In this document: positions 11,928 through 23,900 of the stretch, one piece after another
Layout: each line of letters starts with the position of its first letter
Position numbering within the stretch: position 1 is the first letter of the stretch
Source: Euptelea pleiosperma
Taxonomy: Eukaryota; Streptophyta; Magnoliopsida; Ranunculales; Eupteleaceae
Length of the DNA: 64,000 bases
Assembly: GCA_035048495.1 (NCBI GenBank)
Contig: CM068542.1
Span: 37,539,109-37,603,108 of the forward strand
Direction: 5' to 3'
Notes under the pieces: generated by a model
Seen by the model: the letters and a program-made list of their open reading frames with translations, nothing else
What the model was told of the DNA's origin: nothing
Database searches by the model: none
Position numbers and translations under genes: made by a program

Positions 11928-12765
11928 ACTGTGTTTGTGATGACCATAGATACAAATCTTATGATTTGAGTGCCTTTTTTATTAGTTATACATTTTCAAT
12001 TTGAAAGTAGACTTCTAGATCTACCACTGTAGAAAATTTTACCAAAATCAGTTCGATTCAGTCGTCCAAATTGGTATCTAAAGTTAACACATTTCTAGTT
12101 TCTCACCTTCCAAAAATCAATAAATAAATAATCTCCTTTTCAATATTGGCAATAAATATTTCATAAAAAATAAATAATTTCTTGCCTAGGCGTCACCTCA
12201 CCCAAGGGACCCTTCTTGCCTAGGCATCTAACACTTTTCACTACATTAACCACTACCAAATAAAAGAAACAGCTAAAGGAGAGACGTTTGGATTCCACAA
12301 GCTGAAGAGGTTTGGGACTATTAACGATGAAGGGTGTAGGAATAATAGAAATACTTCATCGAGAAGCTGCTAGAGAGCTAGCCCAGTCGACACATTGCAT
12401 TCTCATCCCTCGTCTAATTTTTTTGAAGACGTGGTGGGCCACAAATGGCTTTCATGAAGCAATTGAGTTGTTTCACAGGAAAACTACAAGCAGTGAAGAA
12501 GATGATGACAAAACGACGTCATCGGAAAACTCAAGGTGCTGAAGTGTCAAATACAAATAGAGTTGTTTTAAATACATATGAGGAAGTGTCTGATACTTCC
12601 TTCAAGATTACAATCCCCTAATCAGATTGAGAATCTTACAAACAGCATACAACATAAGATCAATTCCCTCCATTTGACACCAAAACCTTTCACAAACTCA
12701 AATAACCAAGAGACATTCAACAAGATCATGTGTAAGACCAATCTTGACAACCATCCCTTTGATGC
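11928..12765. other. unassigned AT-rich spacer
   Basis: No gene, motif or repeat recognised. Open frames in this stretch are short and show no family resemblance. Confidence 0.3.
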
Positions 12766-13400
12766 TCATGTTTTTTTGGGGCCACTGTTTTTTAGGGCGT
12801 TTGGGGCATGCACCTCGAGGGTTCGCCTAAGGACGAGGCTCTCGAAAAATGCCCAGAGGCGTAGTAAAAAGGCAGAGATACATTGGAGGCGTGCACCTCA
12901 GTCAATGAGGCATTGATGAGGCGTAAGTCTCTCTAGAGGCGTACACCTCTGATGTGCTTAAATTGTTTGAAATGGTTACTGGTCTGAGTGTATGTTAAAA
13001 AGAAATAAAAAGAAAAAGAATAAAAATCATAAAAGGTGTCTTTTTTTACAAGATATAAAAAAAAACCTAAAAAACTTGTTTTATATTCTTTCTTCAAAAG
13101 GGACCCAGGGCCCCATTGTCTTCTATACTATCACCTAATAGACCCAACGAACTCCTCTAGTCATAGCATTTGGATTTGGATGTTAAACTTTGGAATGTGA
13201 AGTATCGTACATTTTTCTTAATTTCTGAGATTTTTTCTTGAATCTCTTTTTTTAAGAATTTTCGCTACATATTATTTATATGTTTATCTACCTAAAAAAT
13301 GCATGTGTGGGAGGCTTACCCCTTACGCCTTGAGGCTTCGCCTCATGGCTTTGGCTAGTGAAGCGCCTCGCCTCACACCTTAGTGTTTAAAAACATTGCT
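12766..13400. repeat. AGGCG/CGCCT-rich dispersed repeat
   Basis: Clusters of 'gaggcgt', 'cacctc' and 'cgcctca' in both orientations lie at each end (12780-12950 and 13320-13385), separated by an AT-rich middle. The ends are roughly inverted ('catgttttttt...' at left, '...taaaaacattgc' at right), as in a non-autonomous DNA transposon. No clear target duplication was found. Confidence 0.4.
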
Positions 13401-14100
13401 TGTGGCATTAATCACTTTATTAGCAACCACAAGACCATTAAGGACACACCTATCTTTAACAGTTCAACGCCACCAAGGTGGGTCTAGGGGACATGGTCAG
13501 ATTTTAGGAAGACGGGTGGTGTGGAGAAGCCCCTCTTAAGGAGAATTTTCAATTCTCTTCTCCCTTTCAGATAAGAAAAATTGCTCGGTTTAGGAGTGCT
13601 CTCTTCGGAAGGGGGAGGATGTGTTTTGGAGCTTCTATTTTAGGAGTTAATGATTGGGAGATTAAGTCTGTGTCTTGCTTACTCTCTCACTTCTCTTCCA
13701 GCTCAGGACAAACATTTGTGGAGATGGTCTAAAGATGGCCAATTCCCGGTCCGATCTTTTTATAAGACCCTGCTTCGGTCAATTAGTAATCTATATCCGG
13801 TCTCTTTCATTTGCAGTTCCAAAATACCCTCTAAGATTGCCTTCTTTATGTGGACATCTCCAGATAAGTTTTAATGGAGGATCATTTGAGATCTAGAAGG
13901 TTTATCATAGTAGATTTTTGCTCGATGTGCAAAAATTGTGGGTCAGTTAATCATCTTTTCATACATTGTGACGTGGCGAGAGAAATCTGGTCTTCATTTT
14001 TGGCGGATTTTGGAATGTCATGAGTGATGCCGCGTTCCTTGTTGGACCTAGTCTATGGCTAGCACACCTTGGCCTTTTCTTTTCGAGGACGTGTGTTGTG
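13328..14100 (+). repeat. duplicated unit, copy 1 (CGCCT repeat end plus LINE fragment)
   Basis: Begins 'ccttgaggcttcgcctc' and runs through LINE ORF2 C-terminal sequence: 'LWRWSKDGQFPVRSFYK' (13715-13765), then 'SSKIPSKIAFFMWT', then a zf-RVT-like 'CKNCGSVNHLFIHCDVAREIW' (13925-13990). It stops abruptly at 'gtgttgtgg', where copy 2 begins. Relative to copy 2 it keeps about 200 extra bases (13540-13740). Confidence 0.75.
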
Positions 14101-14112
14101 GTAAGCCTCCCA

Positions 14113-15020
14113 CCTTGAGGCTTCGCCTCATGGCTTTGGCTAGTGAAGCGCCTCGCCTCACACCTTAGCCTTTAAAAACATTGCTTGTGGCATTAATCAC
14201 TTTATTAGCAACCACAAGACCATTAAGGACACACCTATCTTTAATAGTTCAACGCCACCAGGGTGAGTCTAGGGGACATGGTCAAATTTTGGGAAGACGG
14301 GTGATGTGGAGAAGCACCTCTTAAGGAGAATTTTCACTCTGGTCCGATCTTTTTATAAAACCCTGCTTCGATCAATTAGTAATCTATATCCGGTCTCTTT
14401 CGTGTGCAGTTCCTAAATACCCTCTAAGATTGCCTTCTTTATGTGGACATCTCCAGATAAGATTTGATGGTGGATCATTTGAGAGCTAGAAGGTTTATCA
14501 TAGTAGATTTTTGCTCGAGGTGCAAAAATTGTGGGTCAGTTAATCATCTTTTCATATATTGTGACGTGGTGAGAGAAATTTGGTCTTCGTTTTTGGCGGA
14601 TTTTGGAATGTCGTGAGTGATGCCGCGTTCCTTGTTGGACCTAGTTTATGGCTAGCACACCTTGGCCTTTTCTTTTGCAGACGTGTGTTGTGGCGGATTC
14701 TTCCTTTTACGATTTGTTGGGACCTTTGGAAGGAGAGAAAGCGTAGTCTTCAAAGGCAAGGTAGATGAGGTGGTTATAGTCATTCTAGCATCAAGGGTTT
14801 TATGTATCTGTGGTCTAAATCCCGCATTGAGTGTAAAGGTCTTTTCTTCGAAGATTTTGTGTTTTGATGGAACCTTCTTTGTTCTAGAGATGATTGTTAG
14901 TTTGTTGTTGGTTTGTCTTTCATTTTGTACTTTTAGTCCTATGCCGGTCATCTCAATTTCTTAGGCTTGTATGTTCTCTTCGGGCATTTGCCTTTCAATA
15001 AAATCTATAATTATCAAAAA
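14113..15020 (+). mobile_element. duplicated unit, copy 2, ending in the LINE 3' tail
   Basis: Repeats the 13328-14100 unit at high identity but lacks the segment between the 'aggagaattttca' and 'ggtccgatc' points, a deletion of about 200 bp. Beyond 14692 it continues into the true LINE 3' end: 'RILPFTICWDLWKERKR' at 14697-14745, then a 3' UTR ending 'caataaaatctataattatc' and poly(A) at 15014-15021. Copy 1 therefore arose by tandem duplication with a breakpoint inside the LINE. Confidence 0.75.
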
Positions 15021-15021
15021 A

Positions 15022-15845
15022 AAGAATAGTGTCAGCCAGAATGTGGCCATAGTGCAACTCATATGAAACAAGAGCAGTTTAATTTCAAGGAGAATTAGAA
15101 TATTATAGAAACATGAGGGGAAAATCAAGCAGAACATAGCACTTTATCTCACTGTGAACTAAATACCACTGTCAGGTCTGGTCTTAGGTGAATAGACCTC
15201 AAGAATTTGTCTCCAACTGACAAGCACTGGGAAAAGGGAAGTCTCTATTATCTAAGTTTGGCCTAGTTTCCCCTTTGGAGAACATGGTTACTTGAAGTAA
15301 TCTATTGACAGTCTTATCTATGCAACGACTTAAGTTCTTAGTGTCAACCATGAAACTTATAGATGGAGGTTGCTTGCCCCATTAGCAGGAGGAGAAGCAA
15401 CTATTTGATACCAACCGTCTAAGCTTCAAACATGTATTTAGGTTTTATCTGCTGAATTCATGATACAACCGGCTAAGCTTCAAACTATATGATACCAACC
15501 GGTATGGTGCAGAATCTAGGTTTTATCTGCTGAATTCATTATTTAAAGAACAGCTTTCTCATCTGTTTCTTATCTACATAAGTTACCAATGCAAATTTTC
15601 ACGCACTTCATACAGTACTCTTTGTTCTTTTTGCACTCATGCACACCACGCTCCTAAGTAAGCAGATTTGCAAAGCAAAAACTGTCAAATTTTCTTCCCA
15701 CTTATCAAGTTCTAATTTCCGCGATTTCAAGTCATTCTTGTGAATAAATGCATTTATATACTCTCCAAACGAAACCCCCAAGACAGCGAATTTGAATCTC
15801 GTACAATTCTTCTATATCCTACAGGAATTGAAAACAAACAAAGGT
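15022..15845. other. probable start of ATG2 intron 1, no exon seen
   Basis: AT-rich DNA left of the ATG2 first exon, which is downstream for that gene. No second ATG2 exon was recognised here. A short direct repeat ('gataccaaccg...ggttttatctgctgaattca') occurs at 15410-15465 and 15489-15540. Confidence 0.4.
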
Positions 15846-15863
15846 TTAGAAAACGGCGCGTAC

Positions 15864-16067
15864 CTTTTGGTTAAGATAATCAACGTTAAGGGCGAGGTTG
15901 CTGAGCTGGATGGTGCCGGCCCCGAGCTGCACGTCGAGCTGGTCTAGGTCTAGGTCTCCAAGGATGAATTGCCCCAATTTCTTCTTCAAGAGGAATTTGC
16001 AGACGTGTTTGATAGCCCATCGAGAGAACATCTCCTCTGCAGATTTGGCGATGTTCCAGGTAAACAT
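15864..16067 (-). CDS. ATG2: ATG2-like autophagy protein, first coding exon
   Basis: Sixty-eight codons from ATG at 16067 to a GT donor (gtacgc) directly after 15864, leaving a phase-0 intron. The peptide ([20 protein letters not shown]... [18 protein letters not shown] ...[11 protein letters not shown]) is the highly conserved N-terminus of plant ATG2, part of the chorein_N lipid-transfer domain. ATG2 family proteins tether the phagophore to the ER and move lipids into the growing autophagosome membrane, working with ATG9 and ATG18. ATG2 is usually well over 1,500 residues, so most of the gene is missing here: no further exon was recognised down to position 1, so intron 1 either exceeds 15.8 kb or the copy is truncated. 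A related VPS13-family N-terminus is less likely given the wording. Confidence 0.85.
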
Positions 16068-16245
16068 GGCGTTCTTTCTTTGATTTCTAGGGATAGGGTG
16101 GTTAGGGTTTTTCCAAGCTTAAGGTTTGCAAATTCTTTTCGAACTAGAATAGAACTCCCTCGCGATGGAAGCCTGCGCTTCCATCCAAGAGAGAGAAAGA
16201 GAGAGGCAGAGAAGGAGAGAAAGAGAGAATTTTTCAGTTAGGAAG
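16068..16245 (-). promoter_or_regulatory. pyrimidine-rich 5' leader of the ATG2 exon
   Basis: On the minus strand the 180 bases upstream of the ATG contain a CT-rich patch (16185-16232, plus-strand 'gagagaaagag'), typical of plant 5' UTRs and core promoters. No TATA box position is convincing. Confidence 0.4.
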
Positions 16246-16433
16246 AGAGGTAAAATAAAACAGTATGATTTTAGAGTTCCCTTTCCCACCTTACCGTCTT
16301 CAGTAGGGAATATATTTACGGTACGAGTCTCGTAGAATAACTGGTTGCGTGGCGAACGTATCTTAATGTCTGAGTCTTGCTTCACCGTAAATAAAAAAAG
16401 ATCGAAACATATAAAAACAGGGTCGGGCTCGGA

Positions 16434-16769
16434 GGACACCCATTTTTTACACCCATTTTGGCGTACCCACATAGAAGATGAATCAATGGCTGATTTTTGG
16501 TGAGGATGATCTCCTCACCATATAGATCACCCCCAACAAAACATCAGCCCATTCTGAAATTTCTAATCCCATCAAATGTGGTTTTCAAGTTACACTGTAA
16601 ACATCGACGGTCCATAATTCTTCAGCTTCTAAACCAGTCTATGAATATCAGAATGATTTGAATTTTTGTGAGGATGATCTCCTCACCATAGAGATCATCC
16701 TCACCAAAAATCTGCCACTGATTCATCTTCTATGTGGGTACGCCAAAATAGGGGTCAAAATGGGTGTCC
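16434..16769. repeat. foldback MITE of about 336 bp
   Basis: Long terminal inverted repeats: the left arm 'ggacaccc...ggcgtacccacatagaagatgaatcaatgg' is repeated inverted at the right end (16715-16769), at least 80 bp with few mismatches. Inner palindromes around 'gatgatctcctcacc' occur at 16500-16520 and 16672-16712. No convincing target duplication was seen. Confidence 0.7.
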
Positions 16770-16975
16770 CCCCGAATCCAACCCATAAAAACAAATTATT
16801 TGTATGCGTGGCATGCATGCGACAGAAACGGGAAGACCTTTCGATGGGGCCACTAGGAGACCTAAAACAATCGATGTGATCAGATGATCGTTACCATCCA
16901 ATCCTTCCTTTTGAAGGAAAGAACACTTAATAGATTCAATGATGATCCATCGTCTGAATATCTGATATGGACGCT

Positions 16976-17317
16976 GGAGAGAAGAAGTTGCTGACCGACC
17001 ATAATTTGAGCCACGTGGCATATTCTTAGAGATTTCTGAATGTATGGATGTTTGGCCCAACCCTAGATGGACAAACCGACCAAAAATTAGCCTGATTAGT
17101 GATTTCTAAGCATTGGATTGGAGTCGTTTTCATGAAATTTGATTTTTAACCGTCTACTTCGAGCATTATTGACCATTATTTGAGGTACAAACAGCCGAAA
17201 TCACTAATGATGCTGATTTTTTATTTGTAGTTCATATGTCAGCATTCTATAAGAGTGTGCCACGTGGCTCATATTGTGGTTCACTGACCAGTGCCAGTCA
17301 GCAAAGTTCTACTCAAC
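16976..17317. repeat. foldback MITE family M, copy 1
   Basis: Shares 'gagccacgtggca', 'tatggatgtttgg', 'cctgattagtgatttctaag' and their inverse with four other copies (49412, 57195, 57646, 58110). Arms carry 'gccacgtggc' near each end in opposite orientation. Ends are approximate: 'agttgctgacc' left, 'gtcagcaaagttct' right. Confidence 0.65.
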
Positions 17318-20300
17318 GTTGGAAATCTCCTAGGTGGGACCAGTCAATATTGGGCCTCTCCACTTCTCTATGTGATGTGTATGTGGATTTCATGTGTTAA
17401 GAGATTCAATGAACCATGAGAGACAAAGAGTAAGGATGAGGAAACTTATGAGGCTCTGATTTCAGGCTTTAGGTTTTCGCAAAATAAAGAAGGAGATGCT
17501 TGTTTCTTTTAAAACAAAGGAGAAAAGGGGGCTTAGCAAAAAAATAAATAAACAAAGGAGGAAAGGGTGTCTTGGTTCCTTCAATGATTTCCCTTTCTTT
17601 TGCTTTGGGTGAGTGGAGCAAAAGTCAAAGATGGGTATCCTTAAGCTTTCCATAGGGTGTGAGGGCGTCAAAAATGACAAAAAAAGAAGATTCCACACTA
17701 GACAAAAGGAGCAGCAAACAAATAGGCTGATGAGTAGATGACATGTCATCAGATAATGGTTAATGAATACAAATTAGAGCTTGCCTAGGCAGTAACACCT
17801 AATCCTCTCCCATTATTTGGACTAGTGGGCGGCACGTGCATTGTGCGTGAGTGATTGTAGGAGCATCTTTGAATGAAGTGTCAAAATAAGAGAGTTTCAA
17901 TCGAAAAGGGTAGTTTTGGAAGATTAGTTTCAAGTGGCTGTATTGAAAAATATAATTATTGCATGAGAATTAGTAAGTTGAAGGACCATTTAATAAACTT
18001 TTGAGAAAGAGAGAGAGGGGGGAAACTAATAGTGAATGCACTGATAATTTATCTACGTTTAACTTTTTTTTCTTTCTTTTTATAAGGCAACTAATAGTGA
18101 ATGGCATGGCCCAACCCAACTTTTGGCTTTATGGCCGGCTCTACCATAAGGCCATTAAGGCGAGGTCGTCCAAGGCCCCTTGGTGAGAGAAGGGCCCCAG
18201 CCCAGGTCCCACTAACTACAAGGATTTTTAGCACAGTCCTTATTGGATGTACAAACCAAAAATCAACTTGATTGATTATCTCTAGCCATAAATTTTAGTA
18301 CTTTTTAGGACATGATACTAGCAGTTGGACTTTTTTTTTGTGGGGGGGGATTAATAAATCCAATGGCTAGGAGTCATCAATCAAGCTGACTTTTAGTGTG
18401 TTGATCCACCAATAGGTGGGTTGAACATACGCACAGTCATTCTGCCCAAAAAAGATCTATGTAGGGCCACGAGAGTCCTCTGCATCTAAATTTTTTCTGT
18501 AGTTTTTGATTATCAAGAATAATTTTTATATAAAGATTTCCAATAATATAGAGAGTTTAATTGTTAATTAATACCATATATATTAAATATAACAAAAAGA
18601 CCTTATATAGAGTTTTTGCCTTAGTAGGCCTCAACTTGGATCGAGACGGCCCTGGCTTTATAAAAGCAATAGATAGTGAAAGAAGGTGGAGAGGTAGCTT
18701 GGGTTGTCACTCAGAATGATTCAATCTGTAGACCATTCTTAGACCTTTCCTAGATTTTCTTAACCGGGGTTTTCTTGTCACATGTGATTCTAACATGGCA
18801 AATCCAGATTGTTCATCCGGTATATGAACATCTGGATTGGCCAAATGTACAGCACCCTTGTCCACATCAAACTTATACACTATAATGTATAGCACTTTTC
18901 CTCTATGAACGACGGCTATTGAAGTCTTTTACTTTTTTAAAATAGACTTCCTTTTTGCTACCTAAAGAGAGTGTGTGGTGATCCAATAGGTGGACCCTTT
19001 GGTACTGCCAGTATTTTCGTCTTAGTGATGGAAATACAAAATCTATTAAAGAACATGGGTTTTTTTTTTTTTTGTAAGCTAAAGAACATGGGGTTTTAAA
19101 GGAGAAATAGCAAAGGTAGCCTAAACGGGTTTTTTTTATGTTCCAGGAGCAGGCGTACAACATTAAAAAGCCATATCCTCGTCACACACGATTTGGACCA
19201 TTAGACAACCCAAGTGATGCACATACCACATGCATGGCCATGATCATCAATATTGATAATCCAAAAGTTAATTGTTCGAATTGATTGGAATCATTACTCA
19301 TCAAAAAAGAAATATAAAAAAAATGATCTCGAGCAAGATCTTGAACGAAATTTTGTCGCTTTTAGTTTGAAATAATTTTTGAGCTTCTAAGTGAGGGTCC
19401 TAATTGAACAGTTGGGTCAAAGGAGCATCTCAAAGCCAAAGTGATCAGGCACAAATTGTTGGTCCTTAAGCATTTGTTTATTGACATGTCTCATGCAGAC
19501 TGTGTAAGGACCCAATTCTCCTATGACAAAAATCACCATGCTCAGATGTTTTTCATCCATCTGGTCTCTAAATGTTTTTTTTTTTTTAATCTTGTTTAGG
19601 CTTTTACTAGAATTAATTTCCTCAAGACATGGATTCAAAACCCGCTTTCACCCGCTGAGCCACTTTCATTGACCCACTCGAGTAAAACTGAAAAGCTAAG
19701 GCCATCAGGCAAAAGAACTTTTTGCATTTCACATAATTCAGAACCCGAGGGTCCATTTTGGACAAGTGCAAGACTAGATAGTGCAAACTGATAAGACATT
19801 GAAAAACAATAATGAGAAAAGGGGAAAAACAGAGTTCTCCTAAGATGGCACAACAGTAGTTTGACTTAGTTTGGCAGATGGCACAAAATTACAAGAAGCA
19901 AAGTGGGCAACAAAAAACACAGAATGCAATTGGAGCACATTCAAGAATAGCATCAACTGTTTTTTAGGGTTTGTAAAAACATCCCCTAAAACACTCAGAA
20001 TGATGAACAACATTCAATCTGTAGACCATTCTTAGACTTTCCTAGATTTTCTTAACCGTCCAAAATAACATTATTAGTGAAAAGTCAAACCAAAGACACT
20101 TTTGAGATCATTATTGGTCTTGCTTCTCCCCCCTTTTTTTATGGTTGTGGCCTTCTCTCATGCGTTCTTTCTCATGATTATTGTGGTAAAGATTTATCCT
20201 GCAATGTACCGAAGACTTTCTTTACATGGTTGAATGCTCATCAACTACTATAATTCTACAGAAAATTCGTCCAGTAGGTGATATGATATTCCATTAGACA

Positions 20301-20962
20301 ATAAAGTAACCAGAGATACTACATGAAAACTTGACAATTCAACTTTTCCATGTCGAGAAGTGGAAAGTCTTCTCCTGTAAGGATTATATAGACTCCAAGT
20401 TAGAAATGAATCCTTTTACCTACTTAAGTTCAAAGGATGAATCAAGTTAATTCCACATCACTCAAATAGTTCAGCAAGTTGATCACATTTTTTCCAGAGT
20501 TGGTCTAGCAAAGCAGAAAGGATTTCCACCCACAACATATTACAGTGAGATAGCTTTCTTTCAGACCTAGATCTACAAAATGAACCCGTATACAATGGAA
20601 TCGAACCCAGAGCAAAAGATGTGGGTTATCTCAGACACTTCTAAGGCACCGGTGAATTCATCAATACCTCCCACAGATACTTCGAGCGAAGCAGGCAAGC
20701 TTGGTGCATCACTCCCCAAATCAGAACGCAGCTTTTCAATTAAATGAAGAAGCCCAAACTCTTATCTTCTGACTTTAAGCAGTAAAGTTAGAGAGGCCTT
20801 AGAATGCATCCTGAATGGAGCCAACAGTTCAAACCCATCATGGGCAAACGAACGAAATTAATAATGTGAGAATACTCGGATATCCATTACTGGTCAGCTC
20901 TGAAACAATTGTTAGTGCCAGGATATGTGCAAAATCATGACAATGGTGCTGAGAGGGACTTG
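17318..20962. other. intergenic region between ATG2 exon and PP2C 3' end
   Basis: No gene recognised. It contains a small inverted repeat at 18232-18435 ('caaaaatcaacttgatt' against 'tcaatcaagctgactttt') resembling the foldback family. A direct repeat 'caatctgtagaccattctt' occurs at 18722 and 20019. Poly(T) and poly(A) runs are common. The PP2C 3' UTR and polyadenylation site must lie just left of 20963, but no signal can be assigned with certainty. Confidence 0.4.
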
Positions 20963-23900
20963 CTACTCACTTCCACTACTATTTCTAGATGCACCACCTG
21001 AAAGGAATGAAATAAGGGTGATATCAGGTCTGTGCACAAGAATTTGAAAGAATCAGGCAAGAGAGGGTTTTCGTACCTCCTGACGGTCTTTTCCCTTCCA
21101 TGGCTTCTTTCTTCACTTGGCAGCTCGAGCAGAGGAAAGGGCCATTCCAAGGTCGCAATTTTCCCCGTTTTGATGAACCGGCATGTACCGAAATGCCCTC
21201 TCCGGGTTTCATCTCTACCTGACAAACTGCACACATGAACAACTTGAACATGTTGCACAGTGGATATTCCGTATCAAACCTGCAATTCACACAAATATCA
21301 TTAATGTCAAAAAGAATTGTTTGTTTTACTTACTATGCATATATTCGCCACAGAATTAGAAATATATCTCAAAAGAAGAAAATCAAATGAAGCACATAAG
21401 ACAAACTAGGCCATGGTGTTCTCATGATCTCAATAGTTTCAATTTATACTTAATAATGATAATCTGCAAAGTACAAACCTTTCTGCAAGCATAGCAGATC
21501 CCTCCTCAAATATTTCCTCCACCACATCAGGCTCAGAATATTCTTTTTCTAAATAAGAAGACTCCGATGACTTTTTGTGGAACATGGACTTGAAAGCTCC
21601 CTTCCCCTGCTTTTTTGGTGGCACGAGAGTGATTAGCTTCTCTGGTGGCAATATATCAATCACAATGCAAGTTGTATCATCTCTAAGTCCCTTCAACTGT
21701 AAAGCCTCCTGCAAATTTAAGAAAAGGGGCGAGACTAAATATAAGGATCAGTAAAATGCAATGATATCAAAGATAGAGAAGCTTCATCAGGATTGCAGTT
21801 ACTTTAACAATGTGAGCAGCTGCAGCATCCGCTGGCATCCCACGACAACAATTCAGAGCCATTTCCGAGGACAAAGCATCCCAGACACCATCACTTGAGA
21901 TGATAAGCCTACCTCCAGCAGTGGACAGCTGTAGCAGCGAAAATACAGCATTTAATATGAACAGTAGTGCTTAGTAAAAACAAGGAAGAACAAAGCGAGG
22001 TTTAAAGGGGACCGTTATAACGGTATAACGGACTGGGGTCGTTACCGTTTTTTCTGTTATAACGAAAAAAAACGTTCAGGGGCAAAAATGGGAAAAAAAT
22101 GGAAAATAACGGGAAAAAATGGTGCTGAAATTCAATTTTTGAATTTTAATATTTGAATTTCAAAAATGGAATATAACGGAAAAATAACAGAAAAAACGAA
22201 AAAAAAACGTTCAGGGGCAAAAACGGAAAAAAAAATGGAAAATAATGGGAAAAAATGGTGCTGAAATTCAATTTTTGAATTTTAATATTTGAATTTCAAA
22301 AATGGAATATAACGGAAAAATAACAGAAAAAAAGAAAATAACGGTCGTTATTTTCGTTATAATGGAAAAATAACGGAAAGGCGTTTTAACGGTCCATAAC
22401 GTAACAGGGTAGGTCCGAATCCGTTATAACAGCCGTTATTTTCGTTATAACGGCTGTTTTTTAAACCTTGGAACAAAGTTTGTAACTGCTACAGACCACT
22501 TCTTTAGCTCAACACTGAGATTCACTTTCATATACAGGCAACTGATAAATGCACAGTAAGGTAGACTAAAATGTGTGCCAGAAATTGCAACTAAAATACA
22601 TACCCTGTTTATTCTTACAATAAAATGAACTCTACAGAACACAGTTTCCTATGAAAAATGAGAATGTATCTAATCAGTTTAGTGGTTAGTATCATCCATA
22701 ATGTTTAGATTGTGTTTATCTCTTCAGCGTTTATTGATATTCATGTTTACAAGTAACTATATATGCAGTTTGTAGCTTATTAGTCTCTAATGTGTAAAGC
22801 AGTAATTCTTGAAATATTATGCAAATTTTACAATTTTCATATATTAGTTTCTTCCTTCTTAAGAATTTCATTTTCTTCTTATAATTTGTCTAATTATTTT
22901 AAATAAATAAACAAATGAGTGTTATGCCTCACTCACCATGAGGCCCCAGGCTTATTATTTGAATTGCTGACTCCATGTGATGGCCCCAGGCTTGTGAAGA
23001 ATTGGGAATTCAAGCAAGTCACGACGAAGAGAAAACAATTAGAGCAGAAAAGATACAACAATCTTTCACTTGTTCATAACAACTTAAAACTGCAATAGCG
23101 TTAAATATTTGCTACTTAATTGTTTTTTTTATTTTGATATTTGGTACTTGAATTTGAAATATTTTGTGGTTGAATTGAATGGGGCATTTCTGTTTGTCTG
23201 ATTTAAAAATGTTTAATGATTAAAGAAAAATGTTAGATTGGACATGAGGTCAACAGCTGGGTCCTTAAGGACCAGTGGTTTGGTTCTTAACAAAAAAGGA
23301 AGAGTTATACATGTGTACTCTGGTCAATTGGGGGAGTGTGACTAACAAAGCTGAAGCCCTTATCCAAAAAAAACCTGAAACCCTTTCCCTCCAAAGTCTT
23401 GAGATTGAGAAGTCTTTAAACTTAGGCAAATCTTATTGTTGAGGGAGATTCGAGATATGTGATTACTTGGGCGTCCAATACAAAGAAAGGTTCTTGGAGA
23501 TTGTCTTACAACATTAGAGATTTTAGACTTGTGCCATCAATGGGAATCTCGTTCACGCTAGTCCCAAGATCAGATAATGATAAGACACGCTAGCCAAAGG
23601 AATTTAGAGGGCTGTGTTGTATTGTGGCAAGGAGTTGCCAATGTTATCCTTGGTTTTATTTTCCTTTCCCTTTCTCTATTTTCAGTAAAAAAAATTGGCT
23701 ATTGATCCAAAAAAATGAAGTCCACAACCAGGGTTGTGAAACTTAGGTCAAACACATTAGACGGTAAGCCCTTGAGATGCATGTCAGTTCAAGTTTTCGT
23801 CCTCCATGTCACGTATCTCGATGATGTACAATCCAATAGAATTGACCTAATGTCTGCAAACTAATGCAAACCCTAGATCTACACTAACACAGCTTGACCG

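Noticed and set aside
16119..16472. 117-codon minus-strand frame upstream of ATG2
   Set aside because: Composed of CT-rich leader and MITE sequence; no resemblance to any protein.
16658..16879. 73-codon frame in foldback region
   Set aside because: Lies across MITE inverted arms; chance frame.
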